The notes below the pieces were generated by a model, which was not told the DNA's origin, ran no database searches, and saw nothing but the letters and a program-made list of their open reading frames with translations. From contig CAJXUK010000016.1 in NCBI GenBank assembly GCA_913061435.1, positions 1 through 58,029 of the forward strand: a stretch of 58,029 bases of DNA, given 5' to 3'. This stretch comes from an uncultured Thalassolituus sp. GTDB taxonomy: Bacteria > Pseudomonadota > Gammaproteobacteria > Pseudomonadales > Oceanobacteraceae. Each line of letters begins with the position of its first letter. Position 1 is the stretch's first letter. Shown here one piece after another: positions 44,368 through 54,434 of the stretch. The position numbers and the translations under genes were made by a program.

Positions 44368-45234
44368 CTAATTTAGATTTGAAGAAAGGTAATCAACAAA
44401 CACGCGTATTTTGGGTGATAGGTGACGGTTTTGTGGATAAACCGCCCACACGCCCTCTTCTGGTTCGCGGTAGTGGTCGAGCAGAGTGATGAGTTCGCCG
44501 CTTTCAATGTGAGTGTTCACGTAATAGTCGGGCAGTTGCACAATCCCTAAGCCTTTTAAGGCAGCGTCGACCAAGCCATAACCGCTGTTGTAACGCAGCC
44601 GACCTTTTAAACGAATATTCTTTTCTTTACCCCCTTCTTTAAAGTGCCAGTAATCCAGGGTGCCTAATAAGCAGCTGTGTTTGTTTAGTTCTGACAACGA
44701 GTGAGGAACGCCGTGAGTGTTTAAATATTCGGGGGAGGCACATACAAAATTTGTGCGGTTGCCCAGCTTTTTGGCCATTAGGGTGGAATCGGTGAGTTTG
44801 CCGACGCGAATGGCTAGATCGTAACCGCCATCTACTAAGCTGATTTGTTGGTTGCTTAAATAAGCCGAGACTTCGATGTCTTTGTATTGCAACATAAAGT
44901 TGTTAATAAGTGGCAATACTTGCTGTTCGCCGTAGGTCACAGGGGTGGTGATTTTGATGGTGCCTTGAGGTTTGGTTTGAAAATTAGTGATAGCCAGTTC
45001 TGCGGCTTGTAGGCTGTCTAACACACCACGGCAGTGCTGATAAAAAATACGGCCTTCTTCGGTGAGGGATACCTTGCGGGTAGTGCGGTAAAACAATTTA
45101 ATGTTGAGGCGCTTTTCGAGAGCACTGATTTGGCGACTTACTTGAGCGGTGGAGATCGTCATTTTTTTTGCCGCTAAGGTAAAGCTTTCGTTTTCGGCGA
45201 CATTGACAAATTCGCTAATCCCTTCCCATTGCAT
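44368..45234 (-). CDS. LysR-family transcriptional regulator
   Basis: A 288-residue LysR-type regulator. The N-terminal winged helix shows FVNVAENESFTLAAKKMTISTAQVSRQISALEKRL and the C-terminal effector domain continues from TPQ-like GTIKITTPVTYGEQ. It resembles the CrgA/AaeR-type subgroup. It is divergent from adhC-fghA with a 207-bp shared region, so it most likely controls formaldehyde detoxification in response to an aldehyde or adduct. That is context inference. Confidence 0.88.
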   Translation of the reverse strand: MQWEGISEFVNVAENESFTLAAKKMTISTAQVSRQISALEKRLNIKLFYRTTRKVSLTEEGRIFYQHCRGVLDSLQAAELAITNFQTKPQGTIKITTPVTYGEQQVLPLINNFMLQYKDIEVSAYLSNQQISLVDGGYDLAIRVGKLTDSTLMAKKLGNRTNFVCASPEYLNTHGVPHSLSELNKHSCLLGTLDYWHFKEGGKEKNIRLKGRLRYNSGYGLVDAALKGLGIVQLPDYYVNTHIESGELITLLDHYREPEEGVWAVYPQNRHLSPKIRVFVDYLSSNLN

Positions 45235-45429
45235 GACAAATATCCCGTTAATTAAAGAGTGTTTAATAAGGGTTATTTTGCCACGATTGTTACCACTGAG
45301 TAATAGTGAATTGTAAATTAGTCATATTATCATTACACGGTAACCATCGTAGACTAGGCTTATGATTTGACAATAGCCAGCATGATATCTGGCGTAAAGC
45401 GCTGACAATAAGACGACATTAAGACGTAA

Positions 45430-46572
<1,143 letters not shown>

Positions 46573-46598
46573 ACAATCGAGTTGTTTTGGGGGTTGTT

Positions 46599-47453
46599 AT
46601 GAGTATTGAAAGTTTAAGCATTAATAAAAGTTTTGGCGGTTGGCATAAGCAATATAGCCATCAGTCATCGACGTTAAACTGTAAAATGCGCTTTGCGATT
46701 TATTTACCACCGCAAGCGTCTAATGGCGAAAAAGTGCCGGTGTTGTATTGGTTGTCTGGCTTAACTTGCACGGATGAAAACTTCATGCAAAAAGCCGGTG
46801 CTCAGGCATTAGCGGCTAAGTTAGGGGTAGCGATTGTTGCCCCGGATACCAGCCCTCGTGGTGATGATGTGGCCAATGATGACGGCTACGATTTAGGCCA
46901 AGGTGCTGGCTTTTATGTAAATGCTACTCAAGCGCCGTGGAACCGTCATTATCAGATGTACGATTATGTGGTGAATGAGTTGCCGCAGTTAATCGAGGCA
47001 AGGTTTCCAGTATCGGATAAGCGTTCGATTGCCGGCCATTCTATGGGTGGCCATGGTGCTTTGATGATCGCTTTACGTAACCCAGAACGCTATTGTTCTG
47101 TATCGGCGTTCAGCCCAATCAGTAATCCCATTAACAGTCCTTGGGGTGAAAAAGCGTTTACGGCGTATTTGGGTGACAATAAAGACACTTGGCGCAATTA
47201 TGATGCCAGCGAGTTAATGACCTTGGCAGTGGAGGATAAGTCTATCCAGCGTGTACCCGCTAAGGTGGATCAGGGCGGAGCAGATGACTTTTTGGTGGAG
47301 CAATTAAAACCAGAAACCCTAGAAGCTGCAGCAGCCCAAGTTGATTATCCTTTAGAGCTGAATGTTCACGAAGGGTATGATCATAGTTACTATTTCATCG
47401 CCAGTTTTATTGGTGAGCATTTGGCTTTTCATAGCAAGCATTTGCAGGGATAG
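46599..47453 (+). CDS. fghA: S-formylglutathione hydrolase
   Basis: An alpha/beta hydrolase of 284 residues that releases formate from S-formylglutathione, the product of AdhC. The nucleophile is Ser148 in AGHSMGGHGAL; LYWLSGLTCTDENF near residue 50 is the oxyanion region, and the histidine is in VHEGYDHSYYF near the end. The ATG at 46599 has a TTGGGGG ribosome site; an in-frame TTG 12 bases upstream lies on top of that site and is rejected. It is transcribed with adhC. Confidence 0.95.
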   Translation: MSIESLSINKSFGGWHKQYSHQSSTLNCKMRFAIYLPPQASNGEKVPVLYWLSGLTCTDENFMQKAGAQALAAKLGVAIVAPDTSPRGDDVANDDGYDLGQGAGFYVNATQAPWNRHYQMYDYVVNELPQLIEARFPVSDKRSIAGHSMGGHGALMIALRNPERYCSVSAFSPISNPINSPWGEKAFTAYLGDNKDTWRNYDASELMTLAVEDKSIQRVPAKVDQGGADDFLVEQLKPETLEAAAAQVDYPLELNVHEGYDHSYYFIASFIGEHLAFHSKHLQG

Positions 47454-47456
47454 TTT

Positions 47457-47876
47457 TTATTGGTTGTCGTTTTTGTTAGCAAATTTATTAGGGTTGCACT
47501 GGTTGTCGTCGCATTGAATATGCTGACTTTTAGGCATTAAAATGCGGCTTATGGTTTGTCGATGTTTGGCAAAAAAAGTGTAACCCAAGTCTGCAAAAAA
47601 CCTGATAACCGGTAAGCGTAAAATCACCAACCAGCGATGTTTGCCGACGGTTTTCCAAGCTTGATAAGTTACATCTAAGCCATAAATCATTTCACCGTAT
47701 TGAGTTTGGCCATGCAGTAAGTTCATGGCTTTATTTGGGTCAATGTGCGGAAAGCGCTGGCTGAAATCAGTTGCATTCAAATCTTCTAGGGTCAGCCGAT
47801 GCTGTGTGTCGGCTTGTCTTAGATGCTTCATTTCTAAGTTGCATAGTGGGCACTGAGCATCATAAAAGATAATCAT
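47457..47876 (-). CDS. DCC-family (DUF393) thiol-disulfide oxidoreductase-like protein
   Basis: A 139-residue protein with the DUF393 opening IIFYDAQCPLCNLEM, a CxxC redox motif following the first beta strand, and a C-terminal part with hydrophobic helices (WLVILRLPVIRFFADLGYTFFAKHRQ). Function in the cell is unknown. It converges on fghA with only 3 bp between stops. Its ATG overlaps the stop of the small upstream DUF6435 gene, so the two are coupled. Confidence 0.8.
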   Translation of the reverse strand: MIIFYDAQCPLCNLEMKHLRQADTQHRLTLEDLNATDFSQRFPHIDPNKAMNLLHGQTQYGEMIYGLDVTYQAWKTVGKHRWLVILRLPVIRFFADLGYTFFAKHRQTISRILMPKSQHIQCDDNQCNPNKFANKNDNQ

Positions 47877-48049
47877 TTTGCATTAGCTTCTAGTTTTTGA
47901 ATCTCTTTATGCATGACATCCGCTTCACTGGTGATTGCAGAATACAACTTAATATCACCATTGCGCTGAGCGTTCATCGCTTGCTCTAATTTTTGCATGT
48001 AATCTTTTTTTAGTTTTTTAACGGGATCTTTCTTAAACAATGAAAACAT
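47873..48049 (-). CDS. DUF6435-like small basic protein (58 residues)
   Basis: A very short gene on the minus strand encoding MFSLFKKDPVKKLKKDYMQK and then QAMNAQRNGDIKLYSAITSE through KEIQKLEANAK. The pattern (lysine-rich start, AQRNGDI, then a charged helix) matches the small DUF6435/Lacal_2735-type proteins. It is predicted to be helical and soluble; its role is unknown. Its TGA overlaps the ATG of the DCC-family gene (ATGA), which supports it being a real, translated gene. Confidence 0.78.
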   Translation of the reverse strand: MFSLFKKDPVKKLKKDYMQKLEQAMNAQRNGDIKLYSAITSEADVMHKEIQKLEANAK

Positions 48050-48389
48050 AAAAGGCTCGCTTAATTGATATCTATTAAATGAAATTAAAAAAATAAATGA
48101 CTAATGTTTTAAGCTAATCGTTAAAATTTTTACGCAGCAGGGTTAGGTTTGGATCATATTAGTGAACATAACGATTTAATTTCATTGATGTCGTTAAATG
48201 TCTAGAGAAAATACATTAGTTTTATTATTTTTTGTAACTATTTATTAATTATTGTGATCTGAAATATTTTTATTGCTCGTAAGTGAGTTGAATCTTTTGT
48301 CGACACTCAAAAAATATGTGTTGGCAAGCCCCAGAAAAAAGTTTCACAACTAACGAAAACAAAACTAGCGAAAACAAAAGGATTACAGA
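48050..48389. other. 340-bp AT-rich intergenic region
   Basis: No gene was found between the DUF6435 start and the DUF4397 lipoprotein start, which are divergent. It is strongly AT-rich. Just before the lipoprotein ribosome site is a 15-bp tandem duplication (48348-48362 and 48363-48377, AACTA(A/G)CGAAAACAA). Promoters for both genes must lie here but none is clear enough to assign. Confidence 0.6.
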
Positions 48390-49763
48390 ATGAAAATAAC
48401 AAAAAATCATCTTGCGGTTGCGTGTTTATCAACCCTACTAGCTGCTTGTGGCGGTGACAGTGACAGCAACAATGATAATGACAATCAAGTATCTTCTTAT
48501 GTGAGAGTACTTCATGCCTCACCGGATGCTCCGAATGTTGATGTGTTAGTTGATGGTAATGCTGTACTAACCAATGTAGCTTTCCAGCAAGGCTCTGGTT
48601 ATTTGCAATTAGATTCAGGTAGACGCAATGTTAAGGTGCGTGTTAATGGTACCGACACTATTGTTCTTGATGAAAACTTTTCACTGGGTGAAAACGGTTA
48701 TTATTCGGTAATCGCACAGGGTTTGGTTGCATCTGCAGTGGATTCTGAAACAGAACTGGAACTTGAAGTTATTGATGATACCGAAAACAGAAACAACGGT
48801 GTGAACGATGTTACTGTCGTACATGCCGCGCCAAGTGCTGGCAATGTTAATGTATTTGTAACAGCAGATGGTGTTGAATTACCAACTAATGCAGGTGAAT
48901 TAGCCAATTTTGAGTTTGATGATGATGAAACATTAACCAGTATCGCTAGTGGTGATTACCAAGTGCGAATTACGGGTGTTAATTCTCCAGATGTAGTTTA
49001 TAACTCATCGACGCTGCCAGTAGCGACTGATGTTACAGCGGTTGCGGTAAAAAGCACTAAAGGCGTTTCTCCAGTAAGTTTACTAATTTGGGCTGATTCA
49101 CAAACTCCGGTAACTCCTGTGTTAGATGCAACTGCTGAAGTTCGCATTGTGCATGCTGTTGATGCGGTAGACGTTGATGTGTTTGCTGGTGGTAATGAAC
49201 TTTTAAGTGATTTTAGTTATAAAGATGCTACAGGTTATGTCGTTGTTGCATCGGGTGAATTGCCTGTTGCAATTGCGCCAGCAGATCAAGATATTGGAAA
49301 TGCTATTCCAACATTAAGCGGTAAGTTACCGTTAAAGCGTGGTGAATCTTATACGGTTATTGCTGCGGGTGATGCTACAAAAAATCAATTAATTGTGTTG
49401 AATGACCAACGTGAAGTATCTGCAGCAGGCAAAGCCGATGTGCGTTTAGTGCACGCAGCAGCAGCGTCAGCCGCTGATCCTGTTGATATTTATGTTGCAG
49501 CAACAGGAGCAGATATTAGTAATAATGAGCCGACTTTTGCTGATGTCATAATCGGACAAGATACAGGTTATACTGCCCTTGAAGGCACCACAGCTTATCA
49601 AGTCGTGATTGCTGCAGATAATACAACTGCACCCGCTATCACAGGTTTAGATAATGTCACTTTTGGTGCAGACTCGGTAACCACTGCGATTGCGATTGGT
49701 AATGCTAGCGGCCTCGATAAAATTATCCTTGATGATGAACGTACTGTTCAAATGAAACGATAA
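48390..49763 (+). CDS. DUF4397-repeat surface lipoprotein
   Basis: A 457-residue lipoprotein: signal peptide with lipobox LLAAC, then an acidic Asp/Ser/Asn linker. Four related beta-rich repeats follow, beginning with VRVLHASPDAPNVDVLV (~37), VTVVHAAPSAGNVNVFV (~140), VRIVHAVDAVDVDVFA (~251) and VRLVHAAAASAADPVDIYV (~350). These are DUF4397 units, found in secreted or surface proteins of unknown role. The overall strongly acidic composition suits a marine exported protein. It has an AAGGA ribosome site and its own terminator. Confidence 0.85.
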   Translation: MKITKNHLAVACLSTLLAACGGDSDSNNDNDNQVSSYVRVLHASPDAPNVDVLVDGNAVLTNVAFQQGSGYLQLDSGRRNVKVRVNGTDTIVLDENFSLGENGYYSVIAQGLVASAVDSETELELEVIDDTENRNNGVNDVTVVHAAPSAGNVNVFVTADGVELPTNAGELANFEFDDDETLTSIASGDYQVRITGVNSPDVVYNSSTLPVATDVTAVAVKSTKGVSPVSLLIWADSQTPVTPVLDATAEVRIVHAVDAVDVDVFAGGNELLSDFSYKDATGYVVVASGELPVAIAPADQDIGNAIPTLSGKLPLKRGESYTVIAAGDATKNQLIVLNDQREVSAAGKADVRLVHAAAASAADPVDIYVAATGADISNNEPTFADVIIGQDTGYTALEGTTAYQVVIAADNTTAPAITGLDNVTFGADSVTTAIAIGNASGLDKIILDDERTVQMKR

Positions 49764-49811
49764 TTGTAAGTTAAAAATAATGTGCATGTTCTCAGTTAAA
49801 AGTACCTAAAA

Positions 49812-49842
49812 TAAAAAACGCGAGGCTTGCCTCGCGTTTTTT
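49812..49842. terminator. Rho-independent terminator of the DUF4397 gene
   Basis: An 11-bp GC-rich stem (AAAACGCGAGG with CCTCGCGTTTT around 49816-49840) with a short loop is followed by T residues. Confidence 0.9.
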
Positions 49843-49977
49843 ATAGATAACCACAATTTTTTTGTTAATAAAGTGAACCTATTTTTGTCGAGTTGCGTAA
49901 ATACATTCAGCTAACGATTTGAGATAAATTTTCGCTGTTAGCAGAGTATTTTCATTTTATCTAAAAAGGGAGGCACT

Positions 49978-51747
49978 ATGCCTAACTATACCGCGCCAAT
50001 GAATGACATGAGCTTTGTTCTTTTTGATGTCTTAAAAGCTCAAGATTTAAGCCTTATGCCAGGGTTTGAAGATGCAAATGAAGAGATGATTCGAGCGGTT
50101 CTCGATGAATCTGCAAAACTTGCTGAAAATATTTTACAGCCTATCAATCAGTCGGGTGATATTGAAGGTTGTCATTACGACCCTGAAACTAAATCTGTTA
50201 CGGTTCCCAAAGGTTTTAAAGAAGCTTACCGTGCCTTTGCTGATGGTGGCTGGTCGGGTCTTTCTGCGTCGACCGAATACGGTGGCCAAGGTTTACCACA
50301 ACTGTTGAAGATTGTGGTAGATGAAATGGCATGCTCAACTAACTTGTCTATGGGTATGTACCCTGGTTTGAGCCATGGTGCGATTGATGCACTAACGTTG
50401 CACGCCAGTGATGAATTAAAAGAAAAGTATTTGCCAAACCTAATTGCAGGTGAGTGGACCGGTACTATGTGTTTGACCGAGCCACAGTGTGGTACTGATT
50501 TAGGCTTGGTTCGTACAAAAGCTGAACCACAAGCCGACGGCAGCTATGCTATTTCGGGCACTAAAATTTGGATCACCGGTGGTGACCACGATATGGTGGA
50601 CAACATTGTTCACTTGGTATTGGCTAAATTGCCAGGAGCACCAGATTCTAGTAAAGGTATTTCGTTGTTCTTAGTACCTAAGTTTTTAGATGACGGCACG
50701 CGTAACCCAGCGTTTTGTGGTGGTCTTGAACACAAGATGGGTATTAAAGCCTCTGCAACCTGTGTAATGAACTTCGAAAATGCCAAAGGTTGGTTGATTG
50801 GTAAAGAAAACGAAGGTTTGAAGTGCATGTTCACTATGATGAACTCTGCGCGCATCATGGTGGGTATTCAAGGTTTAGGTTTGGCCGAAAAAGCCTACCA
50901 AATCAGCCTTGGTTTTGCTAAAGAGCGTTTGCAGTCGCGTTCACTAACGGGCCCTAAGAACCCAGAAGAAAAAGCCGATCCTATTATTGTTCACCCAGAT
51001 GTTCGTCGTATGTTAACCCAGCAGAAGGTCTTCTTAGAAGGCGCACGTTGCATGGCTTACTGGACAGGTTTGAATTTGGATATTTCTGAAAATCACCCAG
51101 ATGCCGACGTACGTGAAGAAGCAGATGACATTGTGCAGATCATGACGCCAATCGTTAAAGCATACTTAACCGACGAAGGTTTCTTCTCTACCGACCAAGC
51201 GCTACAAAGCATGGGTGGTTCTGGTTTTACTCAAGATTGGGAAGTAGAGCAGTTATTGCGTGATGGCCGTATTGCCCGTATTTATGAAGGCACTAACGGT
51301 ATTCAGTCTTTGGATTTAGTTGGCCGTAAGTTGATGATCAAAGGCGGTCGTTTACCTAAGACTTACTTTAAGAAAATGCACGAAATGGTTGCTAGCATTG
51401 ATAACGAGCTACACCAAAAGCATTGTAAAGCGTTACTGCAAACCTTGCAGAACAGCTTGATGTGGATGGCAGGCAATGCAATGAAAGATCCAGAAATCGT
51501 GGGTGCAGCGGCAACTCCTATTCTTAAATTGTTCTCACTAACCACTATGGGTGTTATGTGGGCAACTATGGCGAATGTTGCAAAAGCTGACTTAAATTCT
51601 GGTAAGTATTCTGAAGATTTTTATCAGGGTAAGCTAAAAGCAGCTGAGCATTTCTTTAGAACAGCTACTGCTCAAGCGGATCTTTTACAGGCAGATATTG
51701 AAGCCGGTAAAGCGACCTTGATGGATTTCACTGCTGATCAATTCTAA
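49978..51747 (+). CDS. Acyl-CoA dehydrogenase, long DmdC-like class
   Basis: A 589-residue flavoprotein that introduces a double bond into acyl-CoA. It has MCLTEPQCGTDLG (FAD-binding), ISGTKIWITGGDHD, QALQSMGGSGFTQDW and IARIYEGTNGIQSLDLVGRK; the glutamate of YEGT is the expected catalytic base. The ~160-residue C-terminal extension beyond the standard ~390-residue fold is typical of the class containing DmdC (methylmercaptopropionyl-CoA dehydrogenase) and many acyl-CoA dehydrogenases in marine bacteria. Length alone does not show the substrate; no other dmd gene is adjacent, so general fatty-acid oxidation is the safer reading. Confidence 0.88.
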   Translation: MPNYTAPMNDMSFVLFDVLKAQDLSLMPGFEDANEEMIRAVLDESAKLAENILQPINQSGDIEGCHYDPETKSVTVPKGFKEAYRAFADGGWSGLSASTEYGGQGLPQLLKIVVDEMACSTNLSMGMYPGLSHGAIDALTLHASDELKEKYLPNLIAGEWTGTMCLTEPQCGTDLGLVRTKAEPQADGSYAISGTKIWITGGDHDMVDNIVHLVLAKLPGAPDSSKGISLFLVPKFLDDGTRNPAFCGGLEHKMGIKASATCVMNFENAKGWLIGKENEGLKCMFTMMNSARIMVGIQGLGLAEKAYQISLGFAKERLQSRSLTGPKNPEEKADPIIVHPDVRRMLTQQKVFLEGARCMAYWTGLNLDISENHPDADVREEADDIVQIMTPIVKAYLTDEGFFSTDQALQSMGGSGFTQDWEVEQLLRDGRIARIYEGTNGIQSLDLVGRKLMIKGGRLPKTYFKKMHEMVASIDNELHQKHCKALLQTLQNSLMWMAGNAMKDPEIVGAAATPILKLFSLTTMGVMWATMANVAKADLNSGKYSEDFYQGKLKAAEHFFRTATAQADLLQADIEAGKATLMDFTADQF

Positions 51748-51760
51748 GCCTGCTTAGATA

Positions 51761-51788
51761 TTCACAAACACTTTTTTGTGTTTGTGAA
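51761..51788. terminator. Perfect hairpin after the acyl-CoA dehydrogenase
   Basis: An 11-bp perfect stem (51761-51771 with 51778-51788) closes a six-T loop, 13 bases after the stop. It lacks a strong T tract and may act as an mRNA 3'-end stabiliser or an auxiliary terminator before the stronger one downstream. Confidence 0.6.
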
Positions 51789-51820
51789 TTCAGTAGTTAA
51801 AATATTAATAGCTGAAGCAT

Positions 51821-51860
51821 AAAAAACCCCGATAACATTTTTTGTTATCGGGGTTTTTTT
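51821..51860. terminator. Bidirectional rho-independent terminator
   Basis: A perfect stem of about 16 bp (around 51822-51837 with 51840-51856) has an A run on its left and seven T on its right, between the convergent acyl-CoA dehydrogenase and sigma-factor genes. Confidence 0.93.
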
Positions 51861-51889
51861 ATGCTGGTGTATTAGTTAAAAAGTTGGCA

Positions 51890-51913
51890 GTTATTTAAGC
51901 GGTTATTTAAGCG
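51890..51913 (-). repeat. 12-bp tandem duplication over the sigma-factor stop codon
   Basis: GTTATTTAAGCG is present twice in direct succession (51890-51901 and 51902-51913), copying the final codon and stop of the sigma-factor gene. Confidence 0.9.
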
Positions 51914-53031
51914 GTTTGTTTAAGGTTCGCCGATAGCTCTCTTAACGACTCAATTGACTTATGATAGAGCTGTCGAGTCCGTTCTAAGGTTACACCTATT
52001 TGCGGAGCGATTTCGGCAAAACTTAAACCATCACTAATATCAATACCATTATATAGGTAGACAATTTTTTGTTGTCTTTCGGGCAATTGTTTAATTAATT
52101 GTTTTAAATATTCTACGTCATTCACTTGCAGCATTTTTTCATTGGAGTAGCTAGGTGAGCTATCGTCTGAAGTTAATATTTCATCCAGCATCATACCGTC
52201 TTCATAAACCGGCGCATTCATTGATACCGTTAAGTTACCAATGTTGCTAACCGATAATATTTGATCTCTTTTTAAACCGGTTAATTTTTGCAATTCTTTT
52301 AACGTTGGGTATTTTTCATAACGATTAAAATAATCTTGCTTAGTCGATTCTATTTTATAAATACGATCGCTGGTATTAATAGGAATACGTATTGGGCTGC
52401 GTTTTTGATTTAAGGTATTTTTAATGGCTTGCTGGATCCACCAGTAAGCATACGTGGTAAAACGAAAACCTTTATTTAGGTTGTATTTTTCGGCGGCTTT
52501 TATTAAGCCAATTGAACCCTCTTGGATCAATTCTTCTACATCCACCCCTTTGTTGGCGTAGCGTTTTGCAATGTGCATAACTAAACGAATATTACTTTGT
52601 ACTAGTTTATTACGGGTTTTTAGGTATTCGGCTTTAAGTGATGCTGCGTATTCGTTAAGCGGCACTTCTATGTCGTTAACTTGTGACAATAAAAAATCAA
52701 ATACATTAGAGCGATCGCACTCTAAGCGTACTAGACTGAGTGATAAAGTTTCGTTAGATACATTTGAATTTTGTTCAAGGGGTTGGCAATGTTTGGTTAG
52801 CAACCAAAGATCGTACTGGGTTAAAAAGTCATCCAGTATGGGTGAGCTTTGGTATTGTGCTAGGAGTATGTCGGATACTTGTTCTAAAAGATTTTCTTGC
52901 AGTAAAACAACTTGCGCGAGTTGTTCCATTGCATGATCCATTTGCTTGGCAAGATTAACCTCTTGTTCAACAGTTAAAAGTTGAATTTCGGGGTAGTGCT
53001 GTATTAGGTTGTTTACTTCATCAGAGTTCAT
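51907..53031 (-). CDS. Divergent RpoD/RpoS-type sigma-70 factor
   Basis: A 374-residue sigma factor. Region 1.2 is LLTVEQEVNLAKQMD (~18-32). After a ~100-residue nonconserved spacer come region 2 (NIRLVMHIAKRYANKGVDVEELIQEGSIGLIKAAEKYN, GFRFTTYAYWWIQQAIKNTL), region 3 (IRIPINTSDRIYKI, YPTLKELQKLTGL) and region 4 (LPERQQKIVYLYNG, LSFAEIAPQIGVTLERTRQLYHKSIESLREL). Region 1.1 is absent. In region 2.4 it has WWIQQAIKN where RpoD and RpoS have WWIRQ(A/T)I, and the spacer differs from RpoS, so promoter preference may differ. I do not assign it as rpoS. It lies 71 bp after a chemoreceptor-like gene on the same strand, and its ribosome site is inside a long inverted repeat. Confidence 0.85.
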   Translation of the reverse strand: MNSDEVNNLIQHYPEIQLLTVEQEVNLAKQMDHAMEQLAQVVLLQENLLEQVSDILLAQYQSSPILDDFLTQYDLWLLTKHCQPLEQNSNVSNETLSLSLVRLECDRSNVFDFLLSQVNDIEVPLNEYAASLKAEYLKTRNKLVQSNIRLVMHIAKRYANKGVDVEELIQEGSIGLIKAAEKYNLNKGFRFTTYAYWWIQQAIKNTLNQKRSPIRIPINTSDRIYKIESTKQDYFNRYEKYPTLKELQKLTGLKRDQILSVSNIGNLTVSMNAPVYEDGMMLDEILTSDDSSPSYSNEKMLQVNDVEYLKQLIKQLPERQQKIVYLYNGIDISDGLSFAEIAPQIGVTLERTRQLYHKSIESLRELSANLKQTA

Positions 53032-53036
53032 GGTAT

Positions 53037-53078
53037 GACCTTCTAATTGGGTATATTGAATATACGAATTAGAAGGTC
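53037..53078 (-). promoter_or_regulatory. 42-nt palindrome enclosing the sigma-factor Shine-Dalgarno site
   Basis: On the minus strand the sequence runs GACCTTCTAATT, one unmatched base, GTATATT, central C, AATATAC, two unmatched bases, AATTAGAAGGTC; then ATACC and the ATG at 53031. The 12-bp outer and 7-bp inner arms are perfect. AGAAGG, seven bases before the ATG, is the Shine-Dalgarno site and pairs fully with CCTTCT in the other arm. As RNA it would form a long hairpin hiding the ribosome site. As DNA it could also be an operator. There is no T tract, so it is not a standard terminator. Confidence 0.8.
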
Positions 53079-53102
53079 GTTTAGATTAACTAATATAACT
53101 GT

Positions 53103-54314
53103 TTATACAAATCGTGAGAGTTGTTCTTTAGTGATATCGGTTTCTTCCATCATGGTTTTAGTGCTTTCATTTACTTCAAGAATCGAGTCTGAGATTTTTT
53201 GCCCCAGTTGATTGATGCTGGTGGCTAATTGGTCGTTTTCTTCGGAGGCACTGTTGGCAATGCCAACTGCGCTTTCAAGCTCAGATAAGGCTGCAAGGTC
53301 TTTATTGAGTTCATCGACCATGAGTTTGAATTTATCAGAGTTTTCACCCATTTTTTCTTTAAGTTGATCTGATTCTTCGTACAGCTGCGATGATTCTTGT
53401 TCGGTGTCGTGTACTAGGTTTTCCATCGAGGTGATGTGTTCGTTAATTTCTGAGGTGGCTGAATTCACTTTTTGTGCCAGGGTTCTTACTTCGTCTGCCA
53501 CTACGGCAAAGCCACGGCCACTTTCACCCGCGCGGGCTGCTTCAATGGCGGCGTTGAGAGCTAATAAGTTGGTTTGTTCGGAAAAGCCTTCAACCAGTTT
53601 TAAGATGTTGCGAATGTTACTGGCACTTTCACTGAGTTTGACTACCGTTTGAGCAAAGTTACCCAGCAGTTCATTAATGCCGTTGATCTCGCCTTGCATG
53701 TTGATCAAATCCAGAGACGAATCATGAGCAGTTTTAACGTTGATTTTGGTGGTGCTGGATATATCGTTTACGTTTTTGCTAATGGAGTGCAAGTTGTGTT
53801 TTAGTCGATCACAGCTGTCGTGAATGGCTTGGCCATAGCTAAATTGTTTGTCGGTACTGGTCATGCCTTCTTCAACCGATGCTAACACTTGTTGATTTAC
53901 TTCACTGGCGCTTAATGCATGGGTGTAGGTGTCTTGTAAAATGGTCTGCAAGCTACTGGCAAGTTGGTTGTAGCTTTTAGCCAGTTCGCCAAATTCGTCA
54001 TGACTAAAGCGGGGTAGTCGTTGCGATAAATCGCCCTCTTTACTGTTAATGCTTTCTAAGGTGCGCAGCATGTGTTTGACCGGTTTTACGATTAGATAGC
54101 GCATGTAAAAAAGAGTGAAAGCGAACGCTAAGCTTGAGAACAACATAACCCCGTAAAAACTGCCTTTTTCACCATCGGAAATTAAGTTACTAAGCTGGAA
54201 ATAAGAAAACAGCTGGATAGCGAATAAAAACGCTAAATTACCTACAATTTTACGATTTAGCGTGTAAAAAAATGTTTTCTCTACGGTATTGTAAAGCGAG
54301 TAAAACCACTGCAT
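53103..54314 (-). CDS. Methyl-accepting chemotaxis-type protein with minimal sensor
   Basis: A 403-residue receptor-like protein. Two membrane helices (~25-45 and ~52-72) are separated by only a few residues, so there is no periplasmic ligand domain. A HAMP-like segment follows ([25 protein letters not shown]). The signalling coiled coil has the conserved tip [40 protein letters not shown]. Such short receptors often sense intracellular or membrane-energy cues. It precedes the sigma-factor gene on the same strand and may be co-transcribed with it. Confidence 0.88.
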   Translation of the reverse strand: MQWFYSLYNTVEKTFFYTLNRKIVGNLAFLFAIQLFSYFQLSNLISDGEKGSFYGVMLFSSLAFAFTLFYMRYLIVKPVKHMLRTLESINSKEGDLSQRLPRFSHDEFGELAKSYNQLASSLQTILQDTYTHALSASEVNQQVLASVEEGMTSTDKQFSYGQAIHDSCDRLKHNLHSISKNVNDISSTTKINVKTAHDSSLDLINMQGEINGINELLGNFAQTVVKLSESASNIRNILKLVEGFSEQTNLLALNAAIEAARAGESGRGFAVVADEVRTLAQKVNSATSEINEHITSMENLVHDTEQESSQLYEESDQLKEKMGENSDKFKLMVDELNKDLAALSELESAVGIANSASEENDQLATSINQLGQKISDSILEVNESTKTMMEETDITKEQLSRFV

Positions 54315-54434
54315 ACCAATCTCCTTAAATATTTTACCAACAGTATAGACGTTAATACCGATATTAATGCTGTAACGACTTAACGAATTGTTTCTTTAGG
54401 TAAATTTTTACCCATTCACCTATTGATTGGGTGA

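Noticed and set aside
49978..51747. Assigning dmdC (DMSP degradation)
   Set aside because: Only the length class and general motifs agree; no dmdA, dmdB or dmdD is adjacent, so the specific name is not supported.
51907..53031. Assigning rpoS
   Set aside because: Region 2.4 and the long spacer differ from typical RpoS, and the expected neighbours (nlpD, pcm) are absent; it may be a separate sigma factor.
53037..53078. Palindrome as transcription terminator of the chemoreceptor gene
   Set aside because: No T tract follows on the minus strand and the right arm contains the sigma-factor ribosome site; a regulatory hairpin or operator fits better.
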